In this document: positions 48,872 through 59,004 of the stretch, piece by piece | Position numbering within the stretch: the first letter of the stretch is position 1 | How the letters are laid out: each line of letters begins with the position of its first letter | Assembly (NCBI RefSeq): GCF_000182925.2 | Contig: NC_026506.1 | Location: 1,550,001-1,614,000 of the forward strand | DNA from: Neurospora crassa OR74A | Lineage: Eukaryota > Ascomycota > Sordariomycetes > Sordariales > Sordariaceae | DNA: 64,000 nucleotides | Direction: 5' to 3' | The notes under the pieces: generated by a model | Database searches by the model: none | What the model was told of the DNA's origin: nothing | Seen by the model: the letters and a program-made list of their open reading frames with translations, nothing else | Made by a program: the position numbers and the translations under genes

Positions 48872-49978
48872 CCAAAACTCCGTGAAACTAAGAAGTACAC
48901 AACTAACTGGCTTTCTCCACTTCATAATCTCTGCTGACCGACCAACCTAATCTTCGCTTCCGCATCGACAATAGCGCCGCCGCCAACCCATCCTAGATAC
49001 TCCGCCGTTTCCCGACATTGTATCGAGAGAAGCAGCCTGCCGCGAGACATGCCGACCAAGGAAGCCGTCCGAGAACCAGCCGCGACGAGAACAAGCTACA
49101 GTTTCCCGCATTCCGAACCGAGAAAGATGGAGTACGAAGAACCGATCCGGATACTAGGAAGGATGAAGCCACGGTCTCTGCTGGCGTATGGCACTTCGGC
49201 TGCTCTGTGTCGAGAGGATCGATCTGAGGCACATATCGACCTCGTCAGGGATACGGCTTTCTATTTTGTTTGGCACCGATGTAGGCGCGCTGGATTATAT
49301 GATGTTCGATGGCTGAATGCTCGATATGGATCTGGCAACGATTACTCTATAACAGCGGACGCCATATCAGACTACCATCAATCCAGAGATCTCTGCACAG
49401 GTGTGTTCGCTTATCAGCGAACCCGGCGCGACACCTGATCTATACCTCTTACGACAAGCCTAGCATCTCCGGACTACAAGTGATGCCATCACGACAGGCC
49501 GGCATCTTGATACTCGACATGGCTCCGACAATCTTACCATGGGCGGCGGATTTGGTCTTATAGAGACCCTCCGAAATATTTCTGCGGACTTCTCTGGTCG
49601 CCGGGCAGGGTCTCTAGCAGTCTTTCGAGTCGGATCGCCCAATCTCTCCTTACAGTGCCTGTATTCCTCTAGCTCGTTCCGCGATCTTTTCCCCGATTCT
49701 GTGACTGCGAAATAAAGGACAAATGCACAAGTGTTCAACATAAGATTACCCATAACTTGGATGGCTACAGCAGTTGGATTCCACCTTCTCACCCTCGCGA
49801 AACGGGCCGAAGGTTGAAGACGTGAACAAGTGTTGCGGCGGAACGGGTTCAGACAGAGAGGTGGGACACTTCACATTTGAGAGGCAGGCAAAAATTCCTG
49901 TCGTTTCGAAGTAGCCTGGAGGCCAATTTTGGGCTATTGCGTTTACAAGCAGGTCATACGGGAGTCTAATCAGGGAAG

Positions 49979-49980
<2 letters not shown>

Positions 49981-50013
<33 letters not shown>
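49981..50013 (+). repeat. Poly-T tract (33)
   Basis: Third T run, about 1.1 kb beyond the second, same orientation. Confidence 0.85.
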
Positions 50014-50744
50014 CGAGGCCGGAACGGGAACAGTCACCTCAATCTGGACTCCGCGGCAACAGTTTCTCAGGTTTGGTATTCAAATTTGCATACTCGGATC
50101 TGCCGTTCATGCACCTTCCTTTCGCGAACTTGAGCGCTCTCTCGAGCACTTCACCGTCCTGGTTGCAACAATTAACGCGTATACGCGCATCCAAGGTTTC
50201 AAACACCGCCACCAACCTGCTACCTTTTCTTCCTTTTTTCGTTACTCCGCGGTGCACTGGAGCCTCTCCTCGCGTTCATTTACTGTAAATAGTCACGCGC
50301 ACTCGCAAGTAATCCCTTGAGTGACCCTTCCTCGTTTTATCTAACCCATCAATCTGACCGACCGCAGGTTCAAGAAAAATTTACTGGCAATCAACTACGC
50401 GCACCTCCAGAACTCGACCCTTCTTCGAGTAGAACGATTTTTGCGAGTTGAAGCGATCAGTACAGGTGCAATACCATCAAGCGCGAACCTCCTTCGCAGC
50501 TCGAGACCACATACGCGACATGAAGACCCTCTTCAGTCTCCCAGAACTCGCGGCAACTTATCTCTGAGCGCCGGCCTACTGTCAAGTGAAGTCGCAGATA
50601 CAGCAGTGTTTACCCTGAGACCAAGCTTGTCGCAACAGGAGCAGCAAGATAACTTTGCTTTGCGACGAGGAATATCGACAACCTAAGCCAGCACTCCTCG
50701 GGATTGCACCTACCTGGCCACATCGAATCTACCCCGCAACCACT

Positions 50745-51659
50745 ATGGGTCGTTCAAAGTCTGCTCTTCGTGCCTCTCGCGAGAAAAAAGCTGAGTCCAA
50801 GGCTGCAGGTGTCAACCCCAACAAGCGTCTTGCGATGGCCTTGAAGGCAAAAGGGGCCCCTCGTCCCATTTGGGATCCGCCGAGAATGTCCGTTACGCCT
50901 TCGCCCAGGAAGTCTGAGCCAGCTTCTCGCAAAGTCAAAGCTGAGCCAAAGTCTCCCGAGCCATATTCCGGACCGACTCTTCGCTCCTCGACTGCTTCCG
51001 CTGCCGTCAAAGCTGAGAAGCCATATCCTGGGAGAACTCTTCGCTCCCCCACCACTTCGTCTGCCGGTAATGTTAAGAAAGGGCCTAAGAAAGAGCCGTA
51101 CACCGGACCGACTCTCCGGTCTTCTACCGCTTCTCATGCCAACAACATCAAGAAAATTCAGAAAATCAAGGATGAGATGTCTTCTGAGTCGGTTGATGGA
51201 CCGACTCCTCGCTCGTCGACCACCTCCGCTGCCGGCGAATCCAAGAAGCCGTATTCCGGACCAACCCTTCGCTCCTCGACTATTTCCTCTGCCGCTGAAG
51301 TCAAGAAAGAGCAGTATTCCGAGCCGACTCTTCAGTCCTCCATCGCTTCCTCTAACCGCCGAGCCATTCAGAAAATCAAGGACGAGCTGTCTTCCAAGTC
51401 GTCGTCCAATTCAGCCTCTGACCGTATCATGGTTGTCAATAGCTCAGAACCTCGTGGCGAGCCCGAGCCTCAGCCTAAGGCCGAGCATGAGGACGACCCT
51501 GAGCAAGAGGCTGAGCCCAAGATTAAGCCCGAGCCTGGAAGAGCCCAAAGGACCACGGCCAAAGCCCACTGTACCGACTTCCGCAAATGTATCAGATGTG
51601 GCGTTTGGGGCTTCGAGTACCCTCCTCTGCATGTCACCAAGGAGGAAGAGGAAATCTGA
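50745..51659 (+). CDS. Lineage-specific repeat protein (LRSST repeats)
   Basis: An intronless frame of 304 residues. The start MGRSKSALRASREKKAESKA is basic, followed by AAGVNPNKRLAMALKAKG, a motif shared with the chromodomain protein 2.4 kb downstream. The centre has about six imperfect repeats of 20-35 residues built on YSGPTLRSSTASAA plus a Lys/Glu linker; two linkers extend to IQKIKDE(M/L)SS. Then comes an acidic stretch (PEPQPKAEHEDDPEQEAEP). The C-terminus has CTDFRKCIRCGVWGFEYPPL, with a CIRC pair that might bind a metal. An upstream in-frame ATG at 50655 gives thirty unconvincing residues, so the ATG at 50745 is preferred. No known domain. Basic and acidic low-complexity composition suggests a nuclear protein; this is inference. 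Confidence 0.65.
   Translation: MGRSKSALRASREKKAESKAAGVNPNKRLAMALKAKGAPRPIWDPPRMSVTPSPRKSEPASRKVKAEPKSPEPYSGPTLRSSTASAAVKAEKPYPGRTLRSPTTSSAGNVKKGPKKEPYTGPTLRSSTASHANNIKKIQKIKDEMSSESVDGPTPRSSTTSAAGESKKPYSGPTLRSSTISSAAEVKKEQYSEPTLQSSIASSNRRAIQKIKDELSSKSSSNSASDRIMVVNSSEPRGEPEPQPKAEHEDDPEQEAEPKIKPEPGRAQRTTAKAHCTDFRKCIRCGVWGFEYPPLHVTKEEEEI
50958..51395 (+). repeat. Degenerate coding repeats, 60-100 bp units
   Basis: Units centred on CCGACTCTTCGCTCCTCGAC recur about six times and encode the GPTLRSST motif. Divergence between copies, including the variants GRTLRSPT and EPTLQSS, suggests old internal duplication. Confidence 0.7.
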
Positions 51660-53174
51660 GATGTTGAGGCGATGGTATTTGCATGAAGAGGTGGAGAAGT
51701 GTCTCCGCGGCCGATTCCGAAGCGTTGTTGCACTTGAGGTACCTTTGACAAGTTAGCACCACACCCATGTCAACCATTCCGCCCATCATTTCGTCCTCTT
51801 GGGTCCACAGTCAGTGCTGTATGGCCGGAAAGATATGTACTCGTATAAAACCGTACAGAACAATTTGTTTTGGGAGAAGGACTGGAAAGTGGCAGTCTTG
51901 ACTGTATCTACCTCTGGGTGGCTTCAAAGCACTAACGTCTAGTTCTACCTGCCAGTAACAGGTATGATAGCGTCAAGACCGGCGAGTCTGATAAGGTCAT
52001 TTCCAGCAAAAAGTTCAGGGTCAAAGTTGGCAAATTGCAGGGGGCCAAGTGCATGGCATCCGATTAACGGCAGTCCTAGTTGCGATTTCTATATCTTTAA
52101 TTCCAACAACACTTTTGAAGGGGAAGTTTCCATCTCGAAGAGTATCTGGCTCTTTTCGCTGTCTTCTTGCTGTTTCTTGCTTCATGCTTGTCACCCTGAA
52201 TTTTTCGGCAAGTCTTTTTTTCCTTCTGTAGAAGCGCGCCCTTACCACGTCTACGGATATGAGGCATCTTTTTACTCTCAACGACTACATCCTGAACGTT
52301 CAAACCCTTTTCAGGCTGGACATACATATGCTTCACCAGTCTATGTCCTTTACTCATAGAAGGACACCCGGTGAATGCCTGGATTATTCAAGCCCATGCA
52401 CCTCAAACCTTGACGCTGGGCTTACGACCATGGTCAGAGTCACGAGGCGACCGTGGAAATGGTTTCTCCCACAAGTTCCATTTATTAGCCGATGGATCAA
52501 TGATCCCACTTTATCTTCCCTCTTCGATTCAGGTCATTAGTAACCGATAACCATGCACCTTGATCTTGACTCCTGGCATGAATAGCTCATCGAGTAACAT
52601 ACCTTAGTTTCATGGGAAACATCTTCTTATCGCCGCTTGACGCTCGATAACACACAAGTTCTGCGTCACCAAATGTTCACGAGACTTGGTAACCATAGAA
52701 TATGACCATTTCTTTGTTAGAGGGCGAAGGTGAAGTGCCTGGGAACTTTCAATTCGTACATGGCTTGGGGTGAGCATTGTTTGGAGATAATGTGGCAATA
52801 CCGAGATTGTCCGAGGAAGCAGTAGCCACAACTTGTCAAACAATGATTTTTGTCACTCAGCTTTGTGTCATTCCCTTTGAATCGTACATATTCGAATCGT
52901 CTATTTCTGAGTTCCCTACCTTTGTTTCGGCTTTCTTTGTCTTGTCCGGCTTTGTGTCATCTGTCTTTGAGTCGTCTACCATCGAGTCGCCTCCGAGTAG
53001 CAACGTGGAATTTGTCCAGTCGCTTCTAACTACATGTTCCTCTTGTTACCATTAATGAAAAATATATATAAACACCAGTGAATGTGAACACAGAAGATGC
53101 CATCCATCTTTTTATCCAGTTTCGAAACCTTGCTAGCTGTCTTACCTTCAGGAATCCGTTAGCCTTCAACCACA
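51660..53174. other. Intergenic region between the two related genes
   Basis: No clear gene. A 92-codon plus-strand frame (52780-53055) carries repeated FES-type triplets and a basic minus-strand frame (52357-52097) begins MSKGHRLVKH; neither is called. The region could hold remnants of further copies of the neighbouring family. Confidence 0.3.
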
Positions 53175-54280
53175 ATGCCTAAAAGAACGCTCGCTACCGC
53201 CCGTGGGGCATATTCGGACAAGGCCGCTCTCAGAGCCCAGGGAATCAACCCCAACAAGCGTCTCGCAGGGCTGAATATCCGTACCGTGCCGCAAAGAATG
53301 ACCGCGCAAAATGATCCTCCAGCCCCTGGGGATGACTCTGAGGAGGAACCTGAGGAGGTCCCTGCAGAGGCCCCTGCAGAGGAAGCCGAAGAGGAAGCCG
53401 AAGAGGAAGCCGAAGAGGAAGCCGAAGAGGAAGCCGAAGAGGAAGTCGAAGAGGAACCTGCAGCCAAGAGGCGCAAGACAACAAAAGCGGCAGGCGGGAA
53501 GAGAAAAAGAGCATCTGATGACGATGATGAGGATGACGAAGAGGAAGCCGAGGAGAGCGAGGAGCCCGAGGAAAGACCTAGGAAGAGAGCGAAATCCGCC
53601 GCGAACAAAAAGCCGGCTAAGAAGGCCAAATCTCCGAAAAGGAAGAACAAGAAGAAGGCGCCAAACAAGAAGAAGAAGGCGTCAAACAAGAAGAAGGCGT
53701 CAAACAAGAAAGCTTCAAAGAAGAAGGCCAAGGAGTCTGAGGACGAGTCCGAAGAAGAATCCGAAGACGAGCCCGAAGACGAGGCCTATGATCCAATGCA
53801 ACTGTGGGAAGTCCGGGACATTATTGCGGAACAAATGGACTCTAGCGGTCAACTCCAGTACTTGGTAGACTGGGAAGATAACCCGGAGACTGGTGAGAAA
53901 TACGATCCAACCTGGGTATGTGCTGACCCCCTGTTCTGTTCTGTCCTTTCTTTTCTTTTCTTTCTTTTCCGTTATACAATGTACTAATTACCATACTGCT
54001 GGATTTACAGGAGCCGGCAGAGAATGTTGTGGACACTTCAGAAGCGATTCTCGCCGAATGGGAAGAAAGAAGGGCCCGGAGGGCGAGTACTGAAGAGGAA
54101 GTCAGCGCTGAGGCCGTAGACCCCGATGACATCGAGATGGAGGATGTGCCCGAGGAGGAGATGCCCGAGGAGGAGGAGCGCAGAGAAATCGTTCAGGGTA
54201 GGAGGAGGGCGGGGCCCAAGCCGAGGACACAGCCAAAGTATCCCAGGAAGAAGCTTGTAGCTATGACTGCTCCCAAGTAA
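53175..54280 (+). CDS. Chromodomain protein with long acidic/basic N-terminal region
   Basis: Two exons (53175-53915 and 54011-54280) encode 336 residues; the intron (GTATGT...TTACAG) splits the chromodomain exactly at its TW|EP motif. The N-terminus (MPKRTLATARGAYSDKAALR, then AQGINPNKRLAGLN) shares the INPNKRLA motif with the upstream gene. Residues 45-95 are Glu-rich, including six units of EEAE. A basic, Lys-rich block with KKA repeats (about 140-195) follows. The chromodomain, about 210-265, reads LWEVRDIIAEQ...LQYLVDWEDN...YDPTWEPAEN, then a terminal helix AILAEWEERR. Of the three usual aromatic cage positions W-W are kept, while the third (W-x-x-F/Y) reads WEDN. The C-terminal tail is acidic then basic. 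Chromodomains bind methylated histone tails; here binding is uncertain. Confidence 0.8.
53379..53450 (+). repeat. 12-bp tandem repeat (six units) in the chromodomain gene
   Basis: Six copies of GAGGAAGCCGAA, the last with one C to T change, encode EEAE/EEVE. It is a minisatellite-like run likely to vary in copy number between strains. Confidence 0.9.
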
Positions 54281-56163
54281 GGTATGTCTATAATGTGCCC
54301 CTTTTACCTGTACCTCTAGTTCCTATTCAAGTCCCTAACCAAGATTTCTAGACATCCAGGAAGTACAAGATGTGGTTGTGACGCGACCCAGCTTGCCGTT
54401 GTCTCTGCCTGCCTTTGTTTGAGCCCAAGTCACCCGACCGGCAATGTCTTTCTTTGTTCGATGATGTACGGATTTGGAATAGAACAGGAGCATACATAAG
54501 GAGGTAAGACTAGGAGATGAAGCGGTCACATTTGAATTGCTAGCTCACGTGTGTACCAGCCACACAATGTACTTTACCTAGAGAGAGGGAGAATATCTAG
54601 ATGTTTGGAGTTGTGTCGAAGGATAGAATATTTATCCAATGTGTTTAGCAGCTACATATGATAGCAAACATGAACCGCTTGCAAATCATTTTCAATTCGA
54701 GGTAAACAACTAGGTATTTTGACATCACTGGGTTGAAACCATGGCTAAAATCTCGATGGAACATACCTAACGTGCATTGTTGCAGGAGAGATCATGAGTG
54801 TCTCAAGACTCTTCAAGCGCGCAGTTTGGACTGGGTGCATGACTTTGCGGTATCAGTCATAGCACGGGCAAATATCCGTATCCTTCTTGACTAACACCCG
54901 ACTGAAGTATACGTACCTACCTACATCTATGACCTATAACCGTGACTTGCTTTATTTGCCGTGCCTCTTACCTATTTATGGTTTTACGTCTTTTGGGGAA
55001 AGTCATCCATTCACCCCTTTCTCCAGCATGACATAAAATTGGGTATTTAATGCTGGACTGTACGGAACTCTTCTACGTTGCAAAAGAACCTATATCTTTA
55101 CAAGACACAACATGGGCAGATGCATTGTAGGCATGCTCGCTTTCCGAGAGAATCAGGCCCAGAAGAAGACGGCGTTGAAAGTCCAGGGTAAGACTTGACT
55201 TCAAGTAAAACGCTTGCCACAGTAGCGGAAGTGACGAGGTGCTCTTGCCACTCCTCAGAGGATGGATATCAAAGCAGAACGTAACTGGAGAGCTTCGATT
55301 CAGCCATGCTGGCATTAAGGAGAAGGCGGTGGAACAAGAGAACAGGTATTCCAATCTCCATGTTGCTGCCAGAAGGGCAAAGCTGGTGATGACGAAGAGG
55401 TTACCTCTCTAGCGTAGAATCGGAAGAGAAGGAGCAGACAATTTTCAACTGCCGCTGGGAATAGAGAAGGAAAGGGAGACAGTGACGATGCAAATCAAGC
55501 GAAGAAGAGGAGGAGGCAGATCGGATGCCCCGAGGTGGTCACTGAAGAATCCCAGGAAGACACGGACATAGAAGTCCACGAGAAGGAATAAGCACGTTTA
55601 TTGACAGCCTCGGTCATCTGGTAGTCAGCCTATTGCTTACAAGACGTGGGCGTGTCAGGTTGTGATCGTAACCAGTAGCCCCGAGGCAGTGGATGCGCAG
55701 ACCCTATACTATCACGAGACACTCGTGAATTATTTCACAGTCAGCTTTTCTCATGGTAGTAAAACCACCGGCGTTGTTGCTGCAGCTACAACTATTTCGT
55801 TCCGGGTATTCAGCTTCTTGCAAAGAGCAGACCTTCACCCCAGCAAAACAAACAGAACCCAATAATGGGGATCGAAAACCTTCAGTCATCGTCGGTGAAG
55901 TGCGACCTTGGCACTTCCCCCAATTTCGTATTTAAGGAGCTCAATCCACCACTCAAAGCGTCTTTCCTTGCTTCCAACACATCTACGCCCTCCTGTACTT
56001 TTCATTCCACAAAACAAAAGTTGTCCGCTTGGAAAGACCCTACTACACTTTCCAGCTTGACCAATGTATGTGGCGTATCCACCACCACCTTATATACCTA
56101 TTGACTACCACTAACCCACGCACCCACCTACCTTACTCTTCGTTTAGCAACATCTTTACAAAA
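54281..56163. other. Intergenic region with a possible decayed small gene
   Basis: At 55112 a short frame starts MGRCIVGMLAFRENQAQKKT, and near 55414-55591 another frame reads KKRRRQIGCPEVVTEESQED to a stop. Both look protein-like but I could not join them through credible introns, so no gene is called. The right end carries a TATA-like and leader region for the 56164 ORF. Confidence 0.3.
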
Positions 56164-56400
56164 ATGGACAAGCAAAGCATCCAAGGCGTCCCCGAATCCA
56201 CCGCCGCTCGCCCCGTTGAAGAGGCAGCACCCGCCACCAATCAGCCCAAGGCAGACAACTCCCGCCGTGCAGTTGGAACTTTCTGCGATCAGGTGCTCTT
56301 GACAACACGCGAGATGCACGATGCGCTCAATATTGTCAGTGAGCAACTGCGCTTGCTGATGCAGGAGGTGCAAGAGCTACAGGAGAAAACGGGTTCCTAG
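56164..56400 (+). CDS. Small helical ORF (78 residues), hypothetical
   Basis: It reads MDKQSIQGVPESTAARPVEE, a Pro/Ala-rich disordered part, then a long amphipathic helix (REMHDALNIVSEQLRLLMQE, continuing VQELQEKTGS) with heptad-like leucines suitable for a coiled coil. A leader of about 240 bases rich in CCACC/ACC words precedes the ATG, as for other genes here. No family recognised; translation likely but unproven. Confidence 0.5.
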   Translation: MDKQSIQGVPESTAARPVEEAAPATNQPKADNSRRAVGTFCDQVLLTTREMHDALNIVSEQLRLLMQEVQELQEKTGS

Positions 56401-57197
56401 AGGTAGGTATTCCATCTCTCTTACAATGTAAGCCGCTGACACGGTAATGGAGATACCTAGAGGCACTTTTACTTTCCTGAAACAAGGAGCACGACACAAC
56501 TCGGCACTGATTGGGACATTAGCATGGACGTTGAGGGTGGTCCGAATCATTATTTGGCCTGAGGGACTTGAAGCACATAATAAATCTGGCAGACAGTCGC
56601 AATAGCCGTTGTGAGGTCGCAGGTTTGCTCGCAGAATAGATGGGTTATCTACTTCTACAGCTTTTGAAGGCGTTAGTACTCGTTTTTTACTTTGGAACGA
56701 AGCCAAGGGTTGAAAGTCAAAAGCAATTTTGCTCACCTTGATTGTTCGCCTAAGAAGTATAGTGCAGATACTGGGTATTCCTCCCACGTACCTTGTTTGC
56801 TAATTCTGTAAGTGAATCTCCTCGACCAAGGTGTAGTGACGTCGACCAAGAATGCATCATTGCCTTCCCCTTAGCTGGAGTGTTTCGGTCGACACATGTT
56901 TGGCGTAACCCTTGGTTGCCTTCATTAGGTAGGTACCTATTCATCCCGAGTGCCCCTGACTTGCGGCCTCGGTTTTCGATCCCTTAATAGCTCAAGCCAT
57001 GAATCCTCCCCCCAGTTTACAACTGCCTATTCACTCTTCTCCAAACATCATCTTCCATAAAAAAATCCAACCTGCACCGCACGACTCAAGAATTTCCCAA
57101 CTTGCACATCGTCAAGTTAGATAAATCATCCACTAACTCAGATCTCACCACCTACTTCCACTTACCTCTTTACGTCAGACGTAAATAACTCGACAGT
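56401..57197. other. Intergenic region between two small ORFs
   Basis: It contains GTAGGTACCTATT at 56931-56943, one of the recurring AGGTACCT-type motifs, and a pyrimidine-rich leader before 57198. No gene seen. Confidence 0.35.
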
Positions 57198-57437
57198 ATG
57201 CCGGCCAACGAGACGTCCGGCCATCCGTCCACGACCGCCAAAGTTGACGAAAACACGACTACCCCCAAGATCACCCCTAATATGTCTTATGTCGCCAGCC
57301 CGAAGGTCACTTTGACGCCGCGTGCTTTAGAAATTCTTCGGGAGCAGATCCTCCCAAGGATCCAGAGGGACATCAAGAAGGACTTGGCCGCTTTTGAGAG
57401 ACAGGAGAAGATGAGAGCTTCTCAAGCGGAGAAGTAA
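57198..57437 (+). CDS. Small helical ORF (79 residues), hypothetical
   Basis: The N-terminal half is Thr/Pro-rich (MPANETSGHPSTTAKVDENT). The second half forms a helix LTPRALEILREQILPRIQRD and a basic/acidic end (KKDLAAFERQEKMRASQAEK). The layout parallels the ORF at 56164, 800 bp away. A leader with an ACCTACTTCCACTTACC-type stretch precedes it. No family recognised. Confidence 0.5.
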   Translation: MPANETSGHPSTTAKVDENTTTPKITPNMSYVASPKVTLTPRALEILREQILPRIQRDIKKDLAAFERQEKMRASQAEK

Positions 57438-58059
57438 CGACGCGGTCGTGGCTTCCTCTTGTAGGTAATCATCCACAACCAAGGTGAGATGTACTTCTTT
57501 TACTTGTTCAGGCAAGACGTCATTCCCTAACTCGTGTTGTAGAAGGAATCGGCTCAGCCCACTACGGTAGAATATATTCTCTCAGCCCAGCACGACCTGT
57601 CATCGCCGGTGTATCAGACTGGAAACTCGGATGTAGTTTGGGTAAAAAATCACGAAAGCGGCGAGGAATCTGGAGATCTTGATGGATGATGGCAAGGCAG
57701 GATTAGGGGAGTTTTAGTGCGAACAGAGGAGCTGAAACCAAAGGAGACAATCTTACCTGACCATAACCTGAACATCAAGTGATGCCCCTTATACACCCTT
57801 TCATGGATGGTTTATCTATCACCCATCCATCACTATGTCAAACGACGGCCGCTTATTCAACATGAATTGCAAAACAGCCCAAAGCAGTCCCAAGGTCATC
57901 GGATCATGTATCTTGCGATTGTTCCCGAAACCTTGAAAGGGAGTCAATCACCTTCAGGTTTGGAAGTAGGGGCAGGTTCGGAACCTTGACTGACGACCCA
58001 ACTGTCTACAGCCTTGGAAACCTGTCCGTCGGCAGTGAACCTTGCACAAATGACTGTAC
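57438..58059. other. Intergenic region
   Basis: No gene recognised; short leader-like sequence before the 58060 ORF. Confidence 0.35.
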
Positions 58060-58368
58060 ATGGACCTTGACTGCCGCTTGCCACTTCAACCTGGGTCCTT
58101 CTTCCATATCGAAAAGCCCATCCCCAGTGCCGACTCCAAGCGCCGCGCCGAGCTGGCGACACAGAGAAGCAAGATACAACCACACCGACCATGTCCAGGC
58201 TATGAGTATTCCAGAGCTAGCAAGCCCAAAGTCGGCAGCGTTTTTACCAAATCGGCGCAGAGCAGCTTGTCCCGCCACGCTCTTGATGTTCTTGCGAAGG
58301 GCAGCTTGTTGGAGGCCAAGAAGACCCAGGAGGAGGCAGCTGAAGAGAAAACAACGGAAAAGGCTTAA
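58060..58368 (+). CDS. Small ORF (102 residues), hypothetical
   Basis: It reads MDLDCRLPLQPGSFFHIEKP, a basic middle (SADSKRRAELATQRSKIQPH), and a helical, charged C-terminus (LSRHALDVLAKGSLLEAKKT then EEAAEEKTTEKA). A competing longer frame at 57986-58399 is Arg/Pro-rich and less protein-like. In size and plan it matches the neighbours at 56164 and 57198. Whether the ATG at 58060 is the true start is uncertain; an upstream exon is possible. Confidence 0.45.
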   Translation: MDLDCRLPLQPGSFFHIEKPIPSADSKRRAELATQRSKIQPHRPCPGYEYSRASKPKVGSVFTKSAQSSLSRHALDVLAKGSLLEAKKTQEEAAEEKTTEKA

Positions 58369-59004
58369 AGTGTTGCGAAGGGCTTCACATGAATCTTGAA
58401 GTCACCTGGAAAGTCACCCGGAGAATCGGGCAGGTTAAGGGGCATGAAAATTGATGAAAGCGAATTCAACTGCACTTGCGCAGTTGAGTTTGATCCTCAG
58501 AGATGTGTGGAACTGCGATGCCATGAATACTTGGCAGGTAGGTAAGAGGAATAAACAACGTGCTCAACAGGTATATCAGGGGGGAATGGTTCGCTCTGAA
58601 AAGATATTATAATTGAGAACCGCCAAATGTTTGTCCAATACGCCAAAAGATAACTTCCACCGCCACCGACGTTGAGTGCCCGTTCCAAAAACATTTGAAT
58701 TTGTGACATAGATCGTGTAACATGACTCGTGACATTACATAGTCATTACCATCATAAAGAGGGGAGCGTAAATTGAGGGTATCCGCAAAGAGTCAAAAGA
58801 CAGAACACATCCGAGCCTGGGAGTAATCATGACAGACCATGCGTCTAGCCACTAGCTGACCGTTTCTTCTCAAGTCAAGGTAGCCAACATAGCCTTCACC
58901 AACCTCGGCGGAGGACCTGTAAACCCCAAGTGGTCAGCACGTCTGTCCCAACGCTCCACACAACCCAAGAAATCACACTTGACAAACGCACCGCAAGTGA
59001 CGCT
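58369..59004. other. Intergenic region
   Basis: 3' flanks of the 58060 ORF and of the RS-rich gene. Nothing further seen. Confidence 0.35.

Larger units (their letters stand above)
47665..50744. other. Gene-poor stretch with three long poly-T tracts
   Basis: Three kilobases without a supported gene. It contains T homopolymers at 48181-48215, 48846-48871 and 49981-50013 (35, 26 and 33 T). An open frame at 49049-49438 (129 residues) has no recognisable features. The last few hundred bases are the leader of the 50745 gene. Confidence 0.4.

Noticed and set aside
49049-49438. A 129-codon frame between poly-T tracts
   Set aside because: No domain, overlapped by another open frame of similar quality, and in a repeat-like region.
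52097-52357. A basic minus-strand frame (with MPHIRRRGKGALL inside) as another INPNKRLA relative
   Set aside because: The resemblance is only in general basic composition; the motif itself is absent.
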